NCBI RefSeq assembly: GCF_039830145.1 | Contig: NZ_CP156083.1 | Coordinates: 62,001 to 126,000 of the forward strand | From: Croceibacterium sp. TMG7-5b_MA50 | GTDB lineage: Bacteria > Pseudomonadota > Alphaproteobacteria > Sphingomonadales > Sphingomonadaceae | Length of the DNA: 64,000 nucleotides | Reading direction: 5' to 3' | Shown here: piece after piece, positions 17,355 to 26,900 of the stretch | How the letters are laid out: every line of letters begins with the position of its first letter | Numbering within the stretch: position 1 is the first letter of the stretch | The notes under the pieces: generated by a model | What the model was told of the DNA's origin: nothing | Seen by the model: only the letters and a program-made list of their open reading frames with translations | Databases searched by the model: none | Position numbers and translations under genes: made by a program

Positions 17355-17374
17355 GTCATAAGACGTATTATGAC
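17355..17374. promoter_or_regulatory. Palindromic operator-like site, arms GTCATAA/TTATGAC
   Basis: A perfect inverted repeat: seven-base arms (17355-17361 and 17368-17374) with a six-base centre GACGTA. It is A+T-rich against a GC-rich background and sits in the 41-base gap between GH78 and DUF4432. On the minus strand TTGACG (17399-17394) could serve as -35, with CATAAT inside the palindrome as a -10 match, though their spacing (21) is long. Confidence 0.65.
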
Positions 17375-17395
17375 TAGCGGGTGAGAAGCAGCGCG

Positions 17396-20300
17396 TCAAT
17401 CGGCGAGGGTGAAGCGGTACTCCCCGGATGGCACGGTGAAGCGGGCGGATGGCATGACTTGGCCGTCGTGCATCCAGCGGCCACGATCCGGCAGCTCCAC
17501 CTCCGCCACGCTGTTCGGTGGCACGCTGAGCGACAGGGCGGTGAGGCCGTCGGCATCTCCCTCCGTCGCGGTGGCGATGGGGCCGAGCACGCTGTCATAC
17601 CGCGCCCGCACCGGGCCGATCTCGGGCAGATACAGCGGACGCACCGCGATGCGGCGGAAGCCCGGCGCGGCGGGCGCGATGCCCGCCAGCCGTCGCCAGA
17701 AGAAGCCGACGACCGCGCCGAAGGCGTAATGGTTGTAGCTGTTCATGGCGAGATCGCCGGTGTCGCCGTTCCACCGCTCCCACATGGTCGTCGCCCCCTG
17801 CGCCACCATGTAGCCCCAGCTGGGGTAGCCGGTCTGGAGCAGCAGGCCGGTGACCTCCTCCAGCATTCCGGCATCGGCCAGCACGTCGAGGATGTAGGGC
17901 GTGCCCAGGAACCCGGTCGACAGCTTCATGCCCCGCGCGCGAATGTCGGCGGCCAGCACCCCGGCGGCGGCGGCGCGCTGTCCGGCGGGGACGAGATCCA
18001 TGTAGAGCGCCAGGATCTGGCTGGTCTGGCTGCCATTCCCCGCGGTGCCGTCCGCCGCCAGGTACTCGGCCGCGAAGGCCCCGCCGATGGCGGCGCGCAG
18101 CTCGCGATATCGCGCGGCGGCGGCATCGCGCCCGGTCGCCGCCGCCATCTCCGCCATCAGGGCGGCGCACCAGGCCCAATAGGCGGTGGCGCAAAGGCCG
18201 CGCGGGGTGGTCTCGTCATCGGGCTTCACCGCATCGACGGACAACCAGTCGCCGAGGTCCAGCCCACGTTCGTTGCGCCAGACATGATCGGGGTTGTGGT
18301 GGACGACATGGGCCATCCATGCCTCCATCGCGTCCCAGTTCTCGTGGATCGCGGCGGTATCGCCATAGCGTTGCCACAGCAGCCAGGGCAGGATCACGCC
18401 CGCCTCGCTCCACCCCGCGGTGGTGACGTCCGGGTAGGATCGCGGCTGCGGCACCACGATGGGATAACCGCCGTCGGACCGCTGCGCCGCGCGCGCCTCC
18501 ACCAGGAAGCGGCGCAGGAACGGCCCGACCTCCATGGTGAAGGCGGCCGCATCGGCGAAGACCTGGATGTCGCCCATCCATCCCATCCGCTCGTCACGCT
18601 GCGGGCAGTCGGTCGGCACGGCGAAGAAGTTCGACTTCTGGCTCCACAACGCATTGCGGGTGATCGCCTGCAACAGCGGCGCCTTGGGGAAGGTGATCTC
18701 GCCCGTCACCCGGCAATCATTGTGGACGACGATGCCGACCACATCCTCGATGCCGGGCGTGCCGGGGAAGCCCTCCACCTCGACATAGCGGAAGCCGTGA
18801 TAGGTGAAGCGCGGCTCGAGCCGTTCCTCCCCGGTGCCCGCCAGCGTGAACCGGTCGGTGGCGCGGGCGAGGCGCAGATTGGCGAGGTCGGCGGTGCCGT
18901 CCGCGTGCAGCAATTCGGCGAAGCGGGCGGTGATCGTGGTGCCCACCGCGCCGTTGGCGGTGATGCGGACCCAGCCGGAGAAGTTCTGCCCGAAGTCGAA
19001 CACGAACCGGCCCGGCGCGGGTTCCGTTACCGAGCGCGCGCGCAACTCTTCCACCGGGCGCAGCGGTGGGGAGGTCAGCGGCAGCAGGGCGATGCCGGGA
19101 TCGGCGCCGATTGTGGCGGGGCGCCAGTCGGCCGGCTGGCGGCGGGCATCGACCACCTCGCCGTCATAGATCTCCGACCTGAGGATCGGCGACCGCGCGA
19201 TCTGCCAGCCGGGGCCGGTGGCGACCCATTCGTGCGAGCCGTCGGCATAATCGAGCCGCAATTGCGCCCGGAACCGGCGCGGGGCGGGGCCGAAGCCGTA
19301 CCGTTCGATCCGCCAGCCGAACGCGCCGGCATACCAGCCATCGCCCACCAGCACGTCGATGGAATTGCGACCCTCCACGATCAGCGATGTGACGTCGTAC
19401 GTCTGGAAGAATACGTGCCGCTCCGCGACGCTGATCTCTGGCGAGAGCACCGCGTCCGACACGCGGGTGCCGTTGATCGACGCGTCATAGACGCCGAGCG
19501 CGGTGGCGTAGAGGCGCGCCGCCATGACCGGCCCACGCGCATCGAACTGGGCGGCGAGTTGCATGACCGGTTCCGCCGGACGGGGATCGTTGCTTGTGTT
19601 GGCACCGCTCGGCACGGCAGTTTCCCAGGCGGAGGCATCGAAGCCGGGCGCCTGCCAACCCGCCGGTGGGTCCGCGCGGACCCGCCAGCGCGGGCCGCTG
19701 GCGACCAGTTCTACGCTGCCGTCGCGCCGGTGCAGCCGGACCAGCGCGGCGAAGGCCCCGCCATCCACCGGGAAGAAACCGGTGACGTCCGCCTCCACCA
19801 GTGCGCAGATGCTACGCGGCCGTGCGCCGGGCGGCACGACGACCGGGCTGAGCGTGCCCCAATAGGGTAGTGGAGTGGTATAATCCCACGGCTGGTCCAG
19901 CGCGACAGGCTCCCCGTCCAGCCAGACCTGCCGCAGATGGTCCTTGCCCGACACCAGCACCTCCACCCGCACGATATCCTCGCCGGGTTCAAGGTCGAGG
20001 CGGAAGGCGTGGGGCCGGGGGTCGAGCGCGGTGTCGCTCCAGATCCAGGTGACGTCCGCGGCGCGTTCGGCTGCGGCGACGTCGTCCTCCGCCTCCAGCC
20101 AGGCGCCGCGCCAGTCGGCGGTGGAGAGCAGGCCGGCCTCAAACCAGGCGGGAGCGGAGCGGGCGGTCTGCCCGCGATCGTCAGCGATCTCCACCGACCA
20201 CCAGACCCGCTGGCCGCTGGCAAGCGGCGGGCCGCCATAGGGAATGTCGAAGCAGACATCTGACGAGACGATGCCGCTGTCCCACAGCAGCGGACCGGAA

Positions 20301-20449
20301 AGCCCCGCATCGGCGGCGGCGCGGATGCGATAGCTGCGCTGGGCGGCGCCATGCTCCATCCGCCAGGATAGGCGGGGATGGCGCACATCGGTGCCGAGGA
20401 GGTCGGTGGTCTGCTCCGCACGCAGGTCGGTTACGGCAAGGTCGTTCAT
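17396..20449 (-). CDS. GH78 alpha-L-rhamnosidase, apparently cytoplasmic
   Basis: A 1017-aa enzyme with the full bacterial rhamnosidase architecture: N-terminal beta-sandwich domains (WRMEHGAAQRSYRIR, WWSVEIADDRGQTARS), a carbohydrate-binding-like domain, the (alpha/alpha)6 catalytic domain and a C-terminal beta domain. The catalytic signature DERMGWMGD is at residues 619-627, with GWSEAGVILPW and YNHYAFGAVVGFFW downstream. No signal peptide is seen from ATG 20449, and upstream in-frame codons give no signal either, so it probably acts on imported oligosaccharides in the cytoplasm, releasing L-rhamnose. SD is weak. It diverges from the small winged-helix gene across a 158-base region with two inverted repeats. 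Confidence 0.93.
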   Translation of the reverse strand: MNDLAVTDLRAEQTTDLLGTDVRHPRLSWRMEHGAAQRSYRIRAAADAGLSGPLLWDSGIVSSDVCFDIPYGGPPLASGQRVWWSVEIADDRGQTARSAPAWFEAGLLSTADWRGAWLEAEDDVAAAERAADVTWIWSDTALDPRPHAFRLDLEPGEDIVRVEVLVSGKDHLRQVWLDGEPVALDQPWDYTTPLPYWGTLSPVVVPPGARPRSICALVEADVTGFFPVDGGAFAALVRLHRRDGSVELVASGPRWRVRADPPAGWQAPGFDASAWETAVPSGANTSNDPRPAEPVMQLAAQFDARGPVMAARLYATALGVYDASINGTRVSDAVLSPEISVAERHVFFQTYDVTSLIVEGRNSIDVLVGDGWYAGAFGWRIERYGFGPAPRRFRAQLRLDYADGSHEWVATGPGWQIARSPILRSEIYDGEVVDARRQPADWRPATIGADPGIALLPLTSPPLRPVEELRARSVTEPAPGRFVFDFGQNFSGWVRITANGAVGTTITARFAELLHADGTADLANLRLARATDRFTLAGTGEERLEPRFTYHGFRYVEVEGFPGTPGIEDVVGIVVHNDCRVTGEITFPKAPLLQAITRNALWSQKSNFFAVPTDCPQRDERMGWMGDIQVFADAAAFTMEVGPFLRRFLVEARAAQRSDGGYPIVVPQPRSYPDVTTAGWSEAGVILPWLLWQRYGDTAAIHENWDAMEAWMAHVVHHNPDHVWRNERGLDLGDWLSVDAVKPDDETTPRGLCATAYWAWCAALMAEMAAATGRDAAAARYRELRAAIGGAFAAEYLAADGTAGNGSQTSQILALYMDLVPAGQRAAAAGVLAADIRARGMKLSTGFLGTPYILDVLADAGMLEEVTGLLLQTGYPSWGYMVAQGATTMWERWNGDTGDLAMNSYNHYAFGAVVGFFWRRLAGIAPAAPGFRRIAVRPLYLPEIGPVRARYDSVLGPIATATEGDADGLTALSLSVPPNSVAEVELPDRGRWMHDGQVMPSARFTVPSGEYRFTLAD

Positions 20450-20498
20450 GGATTCATCACATGACAGACAAGCTGGGGGCGAACAACCTTGCCGCCAG

Positions 20499-20534
20499 TG
20501 GCACTTTACCCCGCGCGCGCCCGGTAAAGTGCCA
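20499..20534. repeat. 12-bp perfect inverted repeat, operator candidate
   Basis: Arms TGGCACTTTACC (20499-20510) and GGTAAAGTGCCA (20523-20534) are exact complements around a 12-base spacer that is all G and C. It lies in the divergent region between the rhamnosidase and the winged-helix gene. It could be a dimeric repressor site or a cruciform/RNA hairpin. Confidence 0.75.
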
Positions 20535-20538
20535 TCCG

Positions 20539-20555
20539 TGGTCAAAGTGCGACCA
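20539..20555. repeat. Second, smaller inverted repeat containing AAAGTGC
   Basis: Arms TGGTC and GACCA flank AAAGTGC, the same heptamer found in both arms of the neighbouring 12-bp repeat. Three copies within 50 bases suggest one DNA-binding protein acting here. Confidence 0.5.
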
Positions 20556-20607
20556 ATCCGGAAAGGGGATTCACAGCGAGTCCGCCGTGTGCTTCATCTG
20601 TTCCGGC

Positions 20608-21168
20608 ATGATCCAGCCCGACCTCTTCGCTGCTCCCGTCCCGGCGCCGGCCCCCGTGGCCGAAGTGTCGGCGGGTCGCTGCGTGCTGGACCTGCCGGCG
20701 ATCCTGGAACGGCTGTCCGCCGCGTGCCAGCGGCCGCGCTACTGCTTCATGGTGCTGAACCTGATCGCGGAGGCGGGCGGGGCGGCAGGCGCGGCGGGGC
20801 CTTACGTGCGCAGCGATGGCGGCGATGTGCCGGTGCGCGACTGGCTGTGCGATGCGCTGGTCCCGGTCGCCCGGCGCGATCCGCGCCGCCGCGCCATCGC
20901 CGACCGCGTGCGGCGTGACCTGGCGCTGGCCGGGGCGCTGCCGACCGATGCGGCGGAGGCGACGCGAGTGGTGGAGGCGGAGGTGCGCGAACGGGTGCGC
21001 CAGTCGGGCCGCACCAATGTCAGCCGCGCGGTCAGCGAACTGGTCCGCGCCGGGCTGCTGACCCGGCATTACCAGGGCTGGCGCGTCGATCACGCGAACC
21101 GCGGGGCGCAGCGGCAGGCGGTCTACACCCTGCCGGGCCCCGTGCGTGAGGCGTTGCGCGCGCGGTAA
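20608..21168 (+). CDS. Small winged-helix-like protein of unknown function
   Basis: About 186 aa starting MIQPDLFAAP. I do not recognise a named family. The segment RQSGRTNVSRAVSELVRAGLLTRHYQGWRVDHANRGAQRQAVYTL reads like a winged helix (recognition helix, then a beta wing) and the protein is rich in Arg, so DNA binding is likely. The frame is open upstream to 20461, but that start would place the 12-bp inverted repeat inside the gene and has no SD; ATG 20608 also lacks a clear SD, so the start is uncertain. It precedes the TBDR by 113 bases on the same strand, and may control itself, the rhamnosidase operon or the TBDR/glycine-rich pair through the AAAGTGC repeats. Confidence 0.65.
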   Translation: MIQPDLFAAPVPAPAPVAEVSAGRCVLDLPAILERLSAACQRPRYCFMVLNLIAEAGGAAGAAGPYVRSDGGDVPVRDWLCDALVPVARRDPRRRAIADRVRRDLALAGALPTDAAEATRVVEAEVRERVRQSGRTNVSRAVSELVRAGLLTRHYQGWRVDHANRGAQRQAVYTLPGPVREALRAR

Positions 21169-21281
21169 CCGGTCGCATCCAGGCGATTGCCACCCGACAA
21201 TCGTCCATCTATCCGGTACTTATACGATACGTCACCCCGCACCGGCAGGGGTGTCGATCAGGGAGCGATGGAGAGGTGCCA

Positions 21282-23927
21282 ATGATCGTCACGCAGGGTC
21301 TCCCCGCGCGCGGGCTGGGAATGATGCTGTGCGGGGCCGGCGCCATGGCGCTGCTGCCGGGGGCAGTGCTGGCGCAGGACAGCGCCGGGAATGCCGCCTA
21401 TGCCGGAGAGGACGCGGACGCGATCATCGTCACCGCCACCAAGCGCGAACAGACCCTGCAGGAGATCCCGGTCGCGGTCACCGTCACCACGGCCGAGACG
21501 ATCGAGCGCGAGCAGATCCGCGACCTGCGCGACCTGCAGACGGTGGTGCCGTCATTGCGGGTGACGCAGCTGCAAAGCAGCGCCAACACCAATTTCATCA
21601 TCCGCGGCTTCGGCAACGGGGCCAACAATCCGGGCATCGAGCCATCGGTCGGCGTGTTCGTGGACGGGGTATACCGCTCTCGCGCCTCCGCCCAGATCGG
21701 CGACCTGCCTGACGTGTCGCGGATCGAGGTGCTGCGCGGCCCGCAATCGACGCTGTTCGGGAAGAACGCCAGCGCGGGCGTCATCTCCATCGTGACGCGA
21801 TCGCCCAGCTTCACGCCCACCGGATCGGCCGAGCTGTCATACGGCAATTACGACGCGCTGGTCGCGCGCGCCTATGTCAGCGCGCCGCTGGATGAGCGGG
21901 TGGCGGTGAGCCTGGCGGGCGGGATCAACCGGCGTGACGGCTACAACCGGGACGAGGGATCGGGCACCCGCACCAACGAGCGGGACCGCTGGTTCCTGCG
22001 CGGGCAGGGGCTGTTCGACAATGGCGCGGGCCTCAGCGTCCGGCTGATCGTCGATTACGACCGCATCGACGAGAATTGCTGCGGCGTGGTCAATTTGCTG
22101 AGCTCCCCCGCCACCGCCGCGATCCGCGCGCTGGGCGGGCAGGTCAGCGATCCAGACGACCGGTTCGGCAATGTCGTCTACAACAACTTCCCGTCGACCA
22201 ACGTGATCGACAATGGCGGCGTGTCGGCCCAGATCGACTGGGACACAGGACCGGTCGCGCTGACCTCCATCACCGCATTCCGCGATACGCAGGCGGAATA
22301 TGGGCAGGACGTTGACTTCACCTCCGCCGACCTGCTGCGCCGCTTCTACGACCAGCGGATCGACACCTTCACGCAGGAGCTGCGCGCCACCGGCACGTTC
22401 GGCCCGGTCACGGCGCTGCTGGGCCTGTATTATTTCGACGAGCGGGTGCGCGAACGGCAGGATGTCGTCACCGGGGATGCCTTCCGCACCTTTGCCGACC
22501 TCAGCATCGGCGGCACCGGCACCGGCGCGGCGGTGACCCGGCTGGAGGGGACGCTGGGCACGCTGTACGGCAATCCGGCGCAATATCTCGGCCGGTTCTT
22601 CGTGCCCGGTGTCAGCGAGACCGGCACCTTCACGCTGGAGAACCGGGCATTGTCGCTGTTCGGGCAGTTCGATGCCGAGCTGGCGGACGGGCTGACGCTG
22701 ACGGTGGGCGGCAATTACACGATGGACGACAAGTGGGCGACCACCGCCTACCGATCGTCCGACGTGTTTTCCGGCATCGACCTGGTGGACGCGGGTCGCC
22801 GCGCGATCACCGCGCAAGGCATCGCCACCACCGTCGGCAATCTGCTGCGGCTGGGCCGCCCGGCCACCCAAGCGGAGATCGGCGGCTTCGCGCAGGCCAA
22901 TCCCGCCGGCTTCGCGCAGGTGCAGGCGGGCGCGGCGGCGTTCGCCGCGGCCAATGCCGGCAACGCGCAGGTGAACCCGCTGCTGGGCGCGCGGGCGCTG
23001 CAGCTGTTCCCGCCCTTCGTCAACATCCCCAACGCGGTGGAAAGCGGGGAAACGGACGACAACGATTTCGCCTACACCCTGCGGCTGGCGTACGACGTGA
23101 CGGCGGCGCTGAACCTGTATGCAAGCTACGCCACGGGCTTCAAGGCCAGCTCCTTCAACCTGTCGCGCGACAGTCGGCCGTTCGCGGCCGATGCCGCCGC
23201 GCTCGCGGGTGCCGGACTGGTGGTGAACAACCTCACTTACGGCAGCCGCTTCGCCGGGCCGGAGGAGGCGAGCGTGATCGAGCTGGGGGCCAAGGCCGAC
23301 TGGGGCCGCTACACCGCGAACCTGACCGGGTTCCGCCAAGATATCGACGGGTTCCAGTCCAACATCTTCACCGGTACCGGCTTCTTCCTGGCCAATGCCG
23401 GCAAGCAGCGGACTTGGGGCGTGGAGCTGGAGACGGCGGCCAACCCGGTCGACCCGCTGACGATCACGCTGGGCGTCACCTGGCTGGACGCGGAATACCA
23501 GGAATTCCCGCTCGCCTCCGTCGGCGACCTGTCGGGCCGCAGCGTGGCCGGGGTGCCGGAATGGACTGTGGTGCTGAGCGGGCAATGGGCCCAGCCGCTG
23601 CTGAACGGGGACGAGCTGGTGCTGCGGTCCACCTTCCACCACGAATCCGAAACCAACATCGTGGAAGGGCTGCCCGGGTTCATCAGCCGGGGGCAGGACG
23701 CCGCGATCGCCGCCGCCGACCAGTTCACGCGCGAGGTGAACGAGCTGTCCGCCTCGGTCTCGTACCTGATGGAGGGGCCGGGCGTCGAGCTGTCGCTGTG
23801 GGCGCGCAACCTGCTGGACAACCGATACCTGCTGTCACTGTTCGATTCCGTGGCGCAGCCCTTCGCCATATCGGGCTACACCAACCAGCCGCGCACTTAT
23901 GGCGTGGCGGCGCGATACAGATTTTAA
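21282..23927 (+). CDS. TonB-dependent receptor (iron-complex/FyuA-like sphingomonad type)
   Basis: An 881-aa outer-membrane receptor: signal peptide to about residue 32 (LPGAVLAQD), TonB box AIIVTA at 47-52, plug with KREQTLQEIPVAVTVTTAETI, FIIRGFGNGANNPGIEPSVGVFVDGVYRS, and IEVLRGPQSTLFGKNASAGVISIVTRSP, and a barrel ending in YGVAARYRF with a terminal Phe. This plug type is abundant in sphingomonads and often annotated as siderophore receptor, though many take up other hydrophobic or aromatic ligands. ATG 21282 has GGAGAGG at five-base spacing; GTG 21276 overlaps the SD. Only 62 bases, with no hairpin, separate it from the glycine-rich gene, so the two are probably co-transcribed. Confidence 0.92.
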   Translation: MIVTQGLPARGLGMMLCGAGAMALLPGAVLAQDSAGNAAYAGEDADAIIVTATKREQTLQEIPVAVTVTTAETIEREQIRDLRDLQTVVPSLRVTQLQSSANTNFIIRGFGNGANNPGIEPSVGVFVDGVYRSRASAQIGDLPDVSRIEVLRGPQSTLFGKNASAGVISIVTRSPSFTPTGSAELSYGNYDALVARAYVSAPLDERVAVSLAGGINRRDGYNRDEGSGTRTNERDRWFLRGQGLFDNGAGLSVRLIVDYDRIDENCCGVVNLLSSPATAAIRALGGQVSDPDDRFGNVVYNNFPSTNVIDNGGVSAQIDWDTGPVALTSITAFRDTQAEYGQDVDFTSADLLRRFYDQRIDTFTQELRATGTFGPVTALLGLYYFDERVRERQDVVTGDAFRTFADLSIGGTGTGAAVTRLEGTLGTLYGNPAQYLGRFFVPGVSETGTFTLENRALSLFGQFDAELADGLTLTVGGNYTMDDKWATTAYRSSDVFSGIDLVDAGRRAITAQGIATTVGNLLRLGRPATQAEIGGFAQANPAGFAQVQAGAAAFAAANAGNAQVNPLLGARALQLFPPFVNIPNAVESGETDDNDFAYTLRLAYDVTAALNLYASYATGFKASSFNLSRDSRPFAADAAALAGAGLVVNNLTYGSRFAGPEEASVIELGAKADWGRYTANLTGFRQDIDGFQSNIFTGTGFFLANAGKQRTWGVELETAANPVDPLTITLGVTWLDAEYQEFPLASVGDLSGRSVAGVPEWTVVLSGQWAQPLLNGDELVLRSTFHHESETNIVEGLPGFISRGQDAAIAAADQFTREVNELSASVSYLMEGPGVELSLWARNLLDNRYLLSLFDSVAQPFAISGYTNQPRTYGVAARYRF

Positions 23928-23989
23928 TAATGATCAAGGCGACCTGACTTCGATTCCGTCTTTCAACCTGCAACAGGGAGAAATTAACC

Positions 23990-26900
23990 ATGAGTCTGGT
24001 TCGCATCATCGGCAATTCCGGTTCGCGCGGTCTGAATGCCAATGCCAATGGCGGGGTCGCCACTGACGGCGGCGCGGGGGAGACGGTCCGCGCCGAGAAC
24101 CTGACGGCGGAAGATCGCAATGTGCGCGCACGCGCCACGGGCGGCGTTGGCGGACGCGGCGGCAATGGCAATGCGCGCTCCCCTGGCGCTGACGGTGGCG
24201 AAGGCGGCGATGCCTCCGCCCGGGCGGAGGCGCAGTCCGCCACGTTGCGCGACCTTGCCGCCGTGGCGGATGCGACCGGCGGCCGCGGCGGCGCGGGTGG
24301 CACTCGCGGCGGCGATGGCGGCGCAGGCGGTGACGCGATCGGGGTGAGCGCGATCGCCATCAGCGGGCGTGACGATGCGCTCTCCACCGCAACCGCGCAG
24401 GCGAGCGGCACCGGGGGCGATGGCGGCACCGGCAACGGCGCGGGCGCGACCGGCGGCGCCGGCGGCAGCGCGACGGACGTCACCGCCTTCGCCCAACTGG
24501 CGGGAAGCGGCGTGGAGGAGGTGGCCGCGCTCGCCGTCGCCATCGCCACCGGCGGCAATGGTGGTGCGGGGATCAACGGCGCCGATGGTGGGCGTGGCGG
24601 CGATGCCGCGCTGCTGAACGCCGTCACCGCGATCACCGATGGCGGCCAGTCGGTGCGCGACCAGCAGGCGATCGGTGGCAATGGCGGTGACAGCGACACC
24701 GGCCGCGCCGGCAATGGCGGCGATGCCCGCTCCACCCTGTTCTTCGACGATCGCACCGCCGCCACGCAGAGTGCGGAGGCGCTGGCCTTCATCACCGCGA
24801 CCGGGGGCAATGGCGGGACACAGACGGTGAACGGCGTCGGCGGCGATGGCGGCATCGCGCTGACCTCCGCCACGATGACCGCCAGTTCGGCCTACAGCAT
24901 CAGCTACGCCAATGGTGGTCGCGGCGGTGACGGGGCCACTGGCGGTGGCCGGGGCGGCGCGGCTGGCGGCACGGCCTTCGCCGACATCCGCATCGGATCG
25001 ACCGACAAGCAGGCGCAGAAGCTGGCCGCGGTCGAAGCCTATGCCGGCGCGGGCGGCGATGCGCTGGGCGAGGGCAATGGCGGCGTCGGCGGCGAGGCGC
25101 TGGTGACGACGGCGCGGATCGTGTCCGACAGCCAGTGGCTGGCGACGGCGGCGGCGATCAGCCGCGCGGGCGATGGCGGCGCCGGGTCGGGAGTGGGCTT
25201 CAGCGGCGCCAATGGTCTCGACGCCGGCCAGGTCTTCGCCTCCGCCAGCGGCACGGGCGGCTACAATGTGCAGGCTTTGGCGGAGGCGCATGCCGGCAAT
25301 GGCGGCGACGGGCGCAACGGTGCCACCGCTGGCAATGGCGGCAATGCGCGGATCGACGGTTCGGTCGAGGCGACGAACGATGGCGGCGGCGTGATGGTCA
25401 ACAATGCGGCGGTCGCGGGCGCTGGCGGCAATGCGTCGGGCGGCGGCAATGGCGGGCAGGGGGGTGATGCCGCCGCGCGGCTCGACTACGACCTCACCGT
25501 CGCAGCGCCCACGGCCACGCAGCTCTATGCCGACAGCCGTGCCCGTGGCGGGGCGGGCGGCAGCGCGCTGGGCACCGGCACGCGGGCCGGCGATGGTGGG
25601 GATGCACGGGTCGAGAGCGCGTTGCAGAGCGACAATATCGCCGGTTTCACCGGCGATGCCCGCGGCGGCGCGGGCGGTGCGGCGATCGCCGGGGCGATCG
25701 CGGGGGATGGCGGCGCGGCCGACATCATCGCCTCCAGCCGCGCGACCGATACTGCGCTCACCTGGCTGTATGTGGAGGGCGGCAATGGCGGAGACAGCGT
25801 CGATTCCGGCTTTGCCGGCAATGGCGGATCGGCGAGCGCGCAGGGCTCGTCCTTCGGTGGGGAGCAGTCCGAGACGCTGATCGACCTGTTCGGGGGCAAT
25901 GGCGGCCTCGGCTTCGGCGGTGCCCGTGGCGGCAATGGCGGAACCATCGGCACCGTGCGGGCAGAAGCCAACGGCATTGATCGCGCCGCGGCCAATGTCG
26001 GGGCCTTCGGCGGCAATGGTGGCGATGGGTTCTTCGGCGCCGATGGCGGTAGCGGCGCGGCGGTGAACCTCGTCGACGTGGTGTCCGGCACGGCCGTGGG
26101 CGACCTGGTGCTGACGCAGCGCGCCTATGCCGGCGCGGGCGGCAGCAGCACGGACGGCGTTGCGGCGGCGGGCGCGGATGCGTCCTCCCGCCTGACCTAT
26201 GACGCGGCTGCCGCGTCCGTCGCCAGCAGCTTTGTCACCATCCAACTGGAGGCGGCCGGTGGCGCCGGTGGCCGGCAACTGGACGAAAGTGGCCCGATCG
26301 GCGGCGCGACGGGCGGCAATGCCACATCGGTGCTGGACGTCGCGGGCGGCGCGCTGGCCGTGTCCGCTGCGGCGATGGCCGGGGCGGGCGTGGCGCAAAG
26401 CGGTATCGCCGATGCCACGATCACGGTCGATGGCACCAGCGGCAGCGCGGCGGTGCGCGCCGGGGCCGGCCTGCTGGACAGCCCGGTCAACGTCACCGGC
26501 GGCGCAGCCCTGTCGCTGGATGAAACGGCGGTGCTGGTCGCGCGGGCGCAGGCGGGCGGCGATGCGCTGTCGCTGGTGGACGGGGCGGACGCCTTCGCCA
26601 TCGTCAATGCCGGTATAGACGACAACGCGCTGGCGGCGTTGCTGGCCGGCAACGATGCGGTGCGCGCCGCCTTCGGCACCGATGTGGAGGCTGCCTCCAC
26701 CACGCTGCTGGGCGGGGTCAAGGCCAGCACCGGTGATGCCTTGCAGACCATCACCAACACCATGGCGGTGGAGATCGCGTTGGGCGAGCTGGACGGTATC
26801 GGCAACAGCATCATCGGCCTCACCGACGGGCAGGTGCTGGGCGCCGGGTTCGAGACGCTGCAGCTCGACATCAGCGTCGACGGCATCAGCCTGTTCACCC

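Noticed and set aside
24100-26100. Periodic repeats suggesting a CRISPR array or VNTR
   Set aside because: The period is irregular, the repeats stay in frame and encode GGNGG-type protein motifs, so they are coding repeats.
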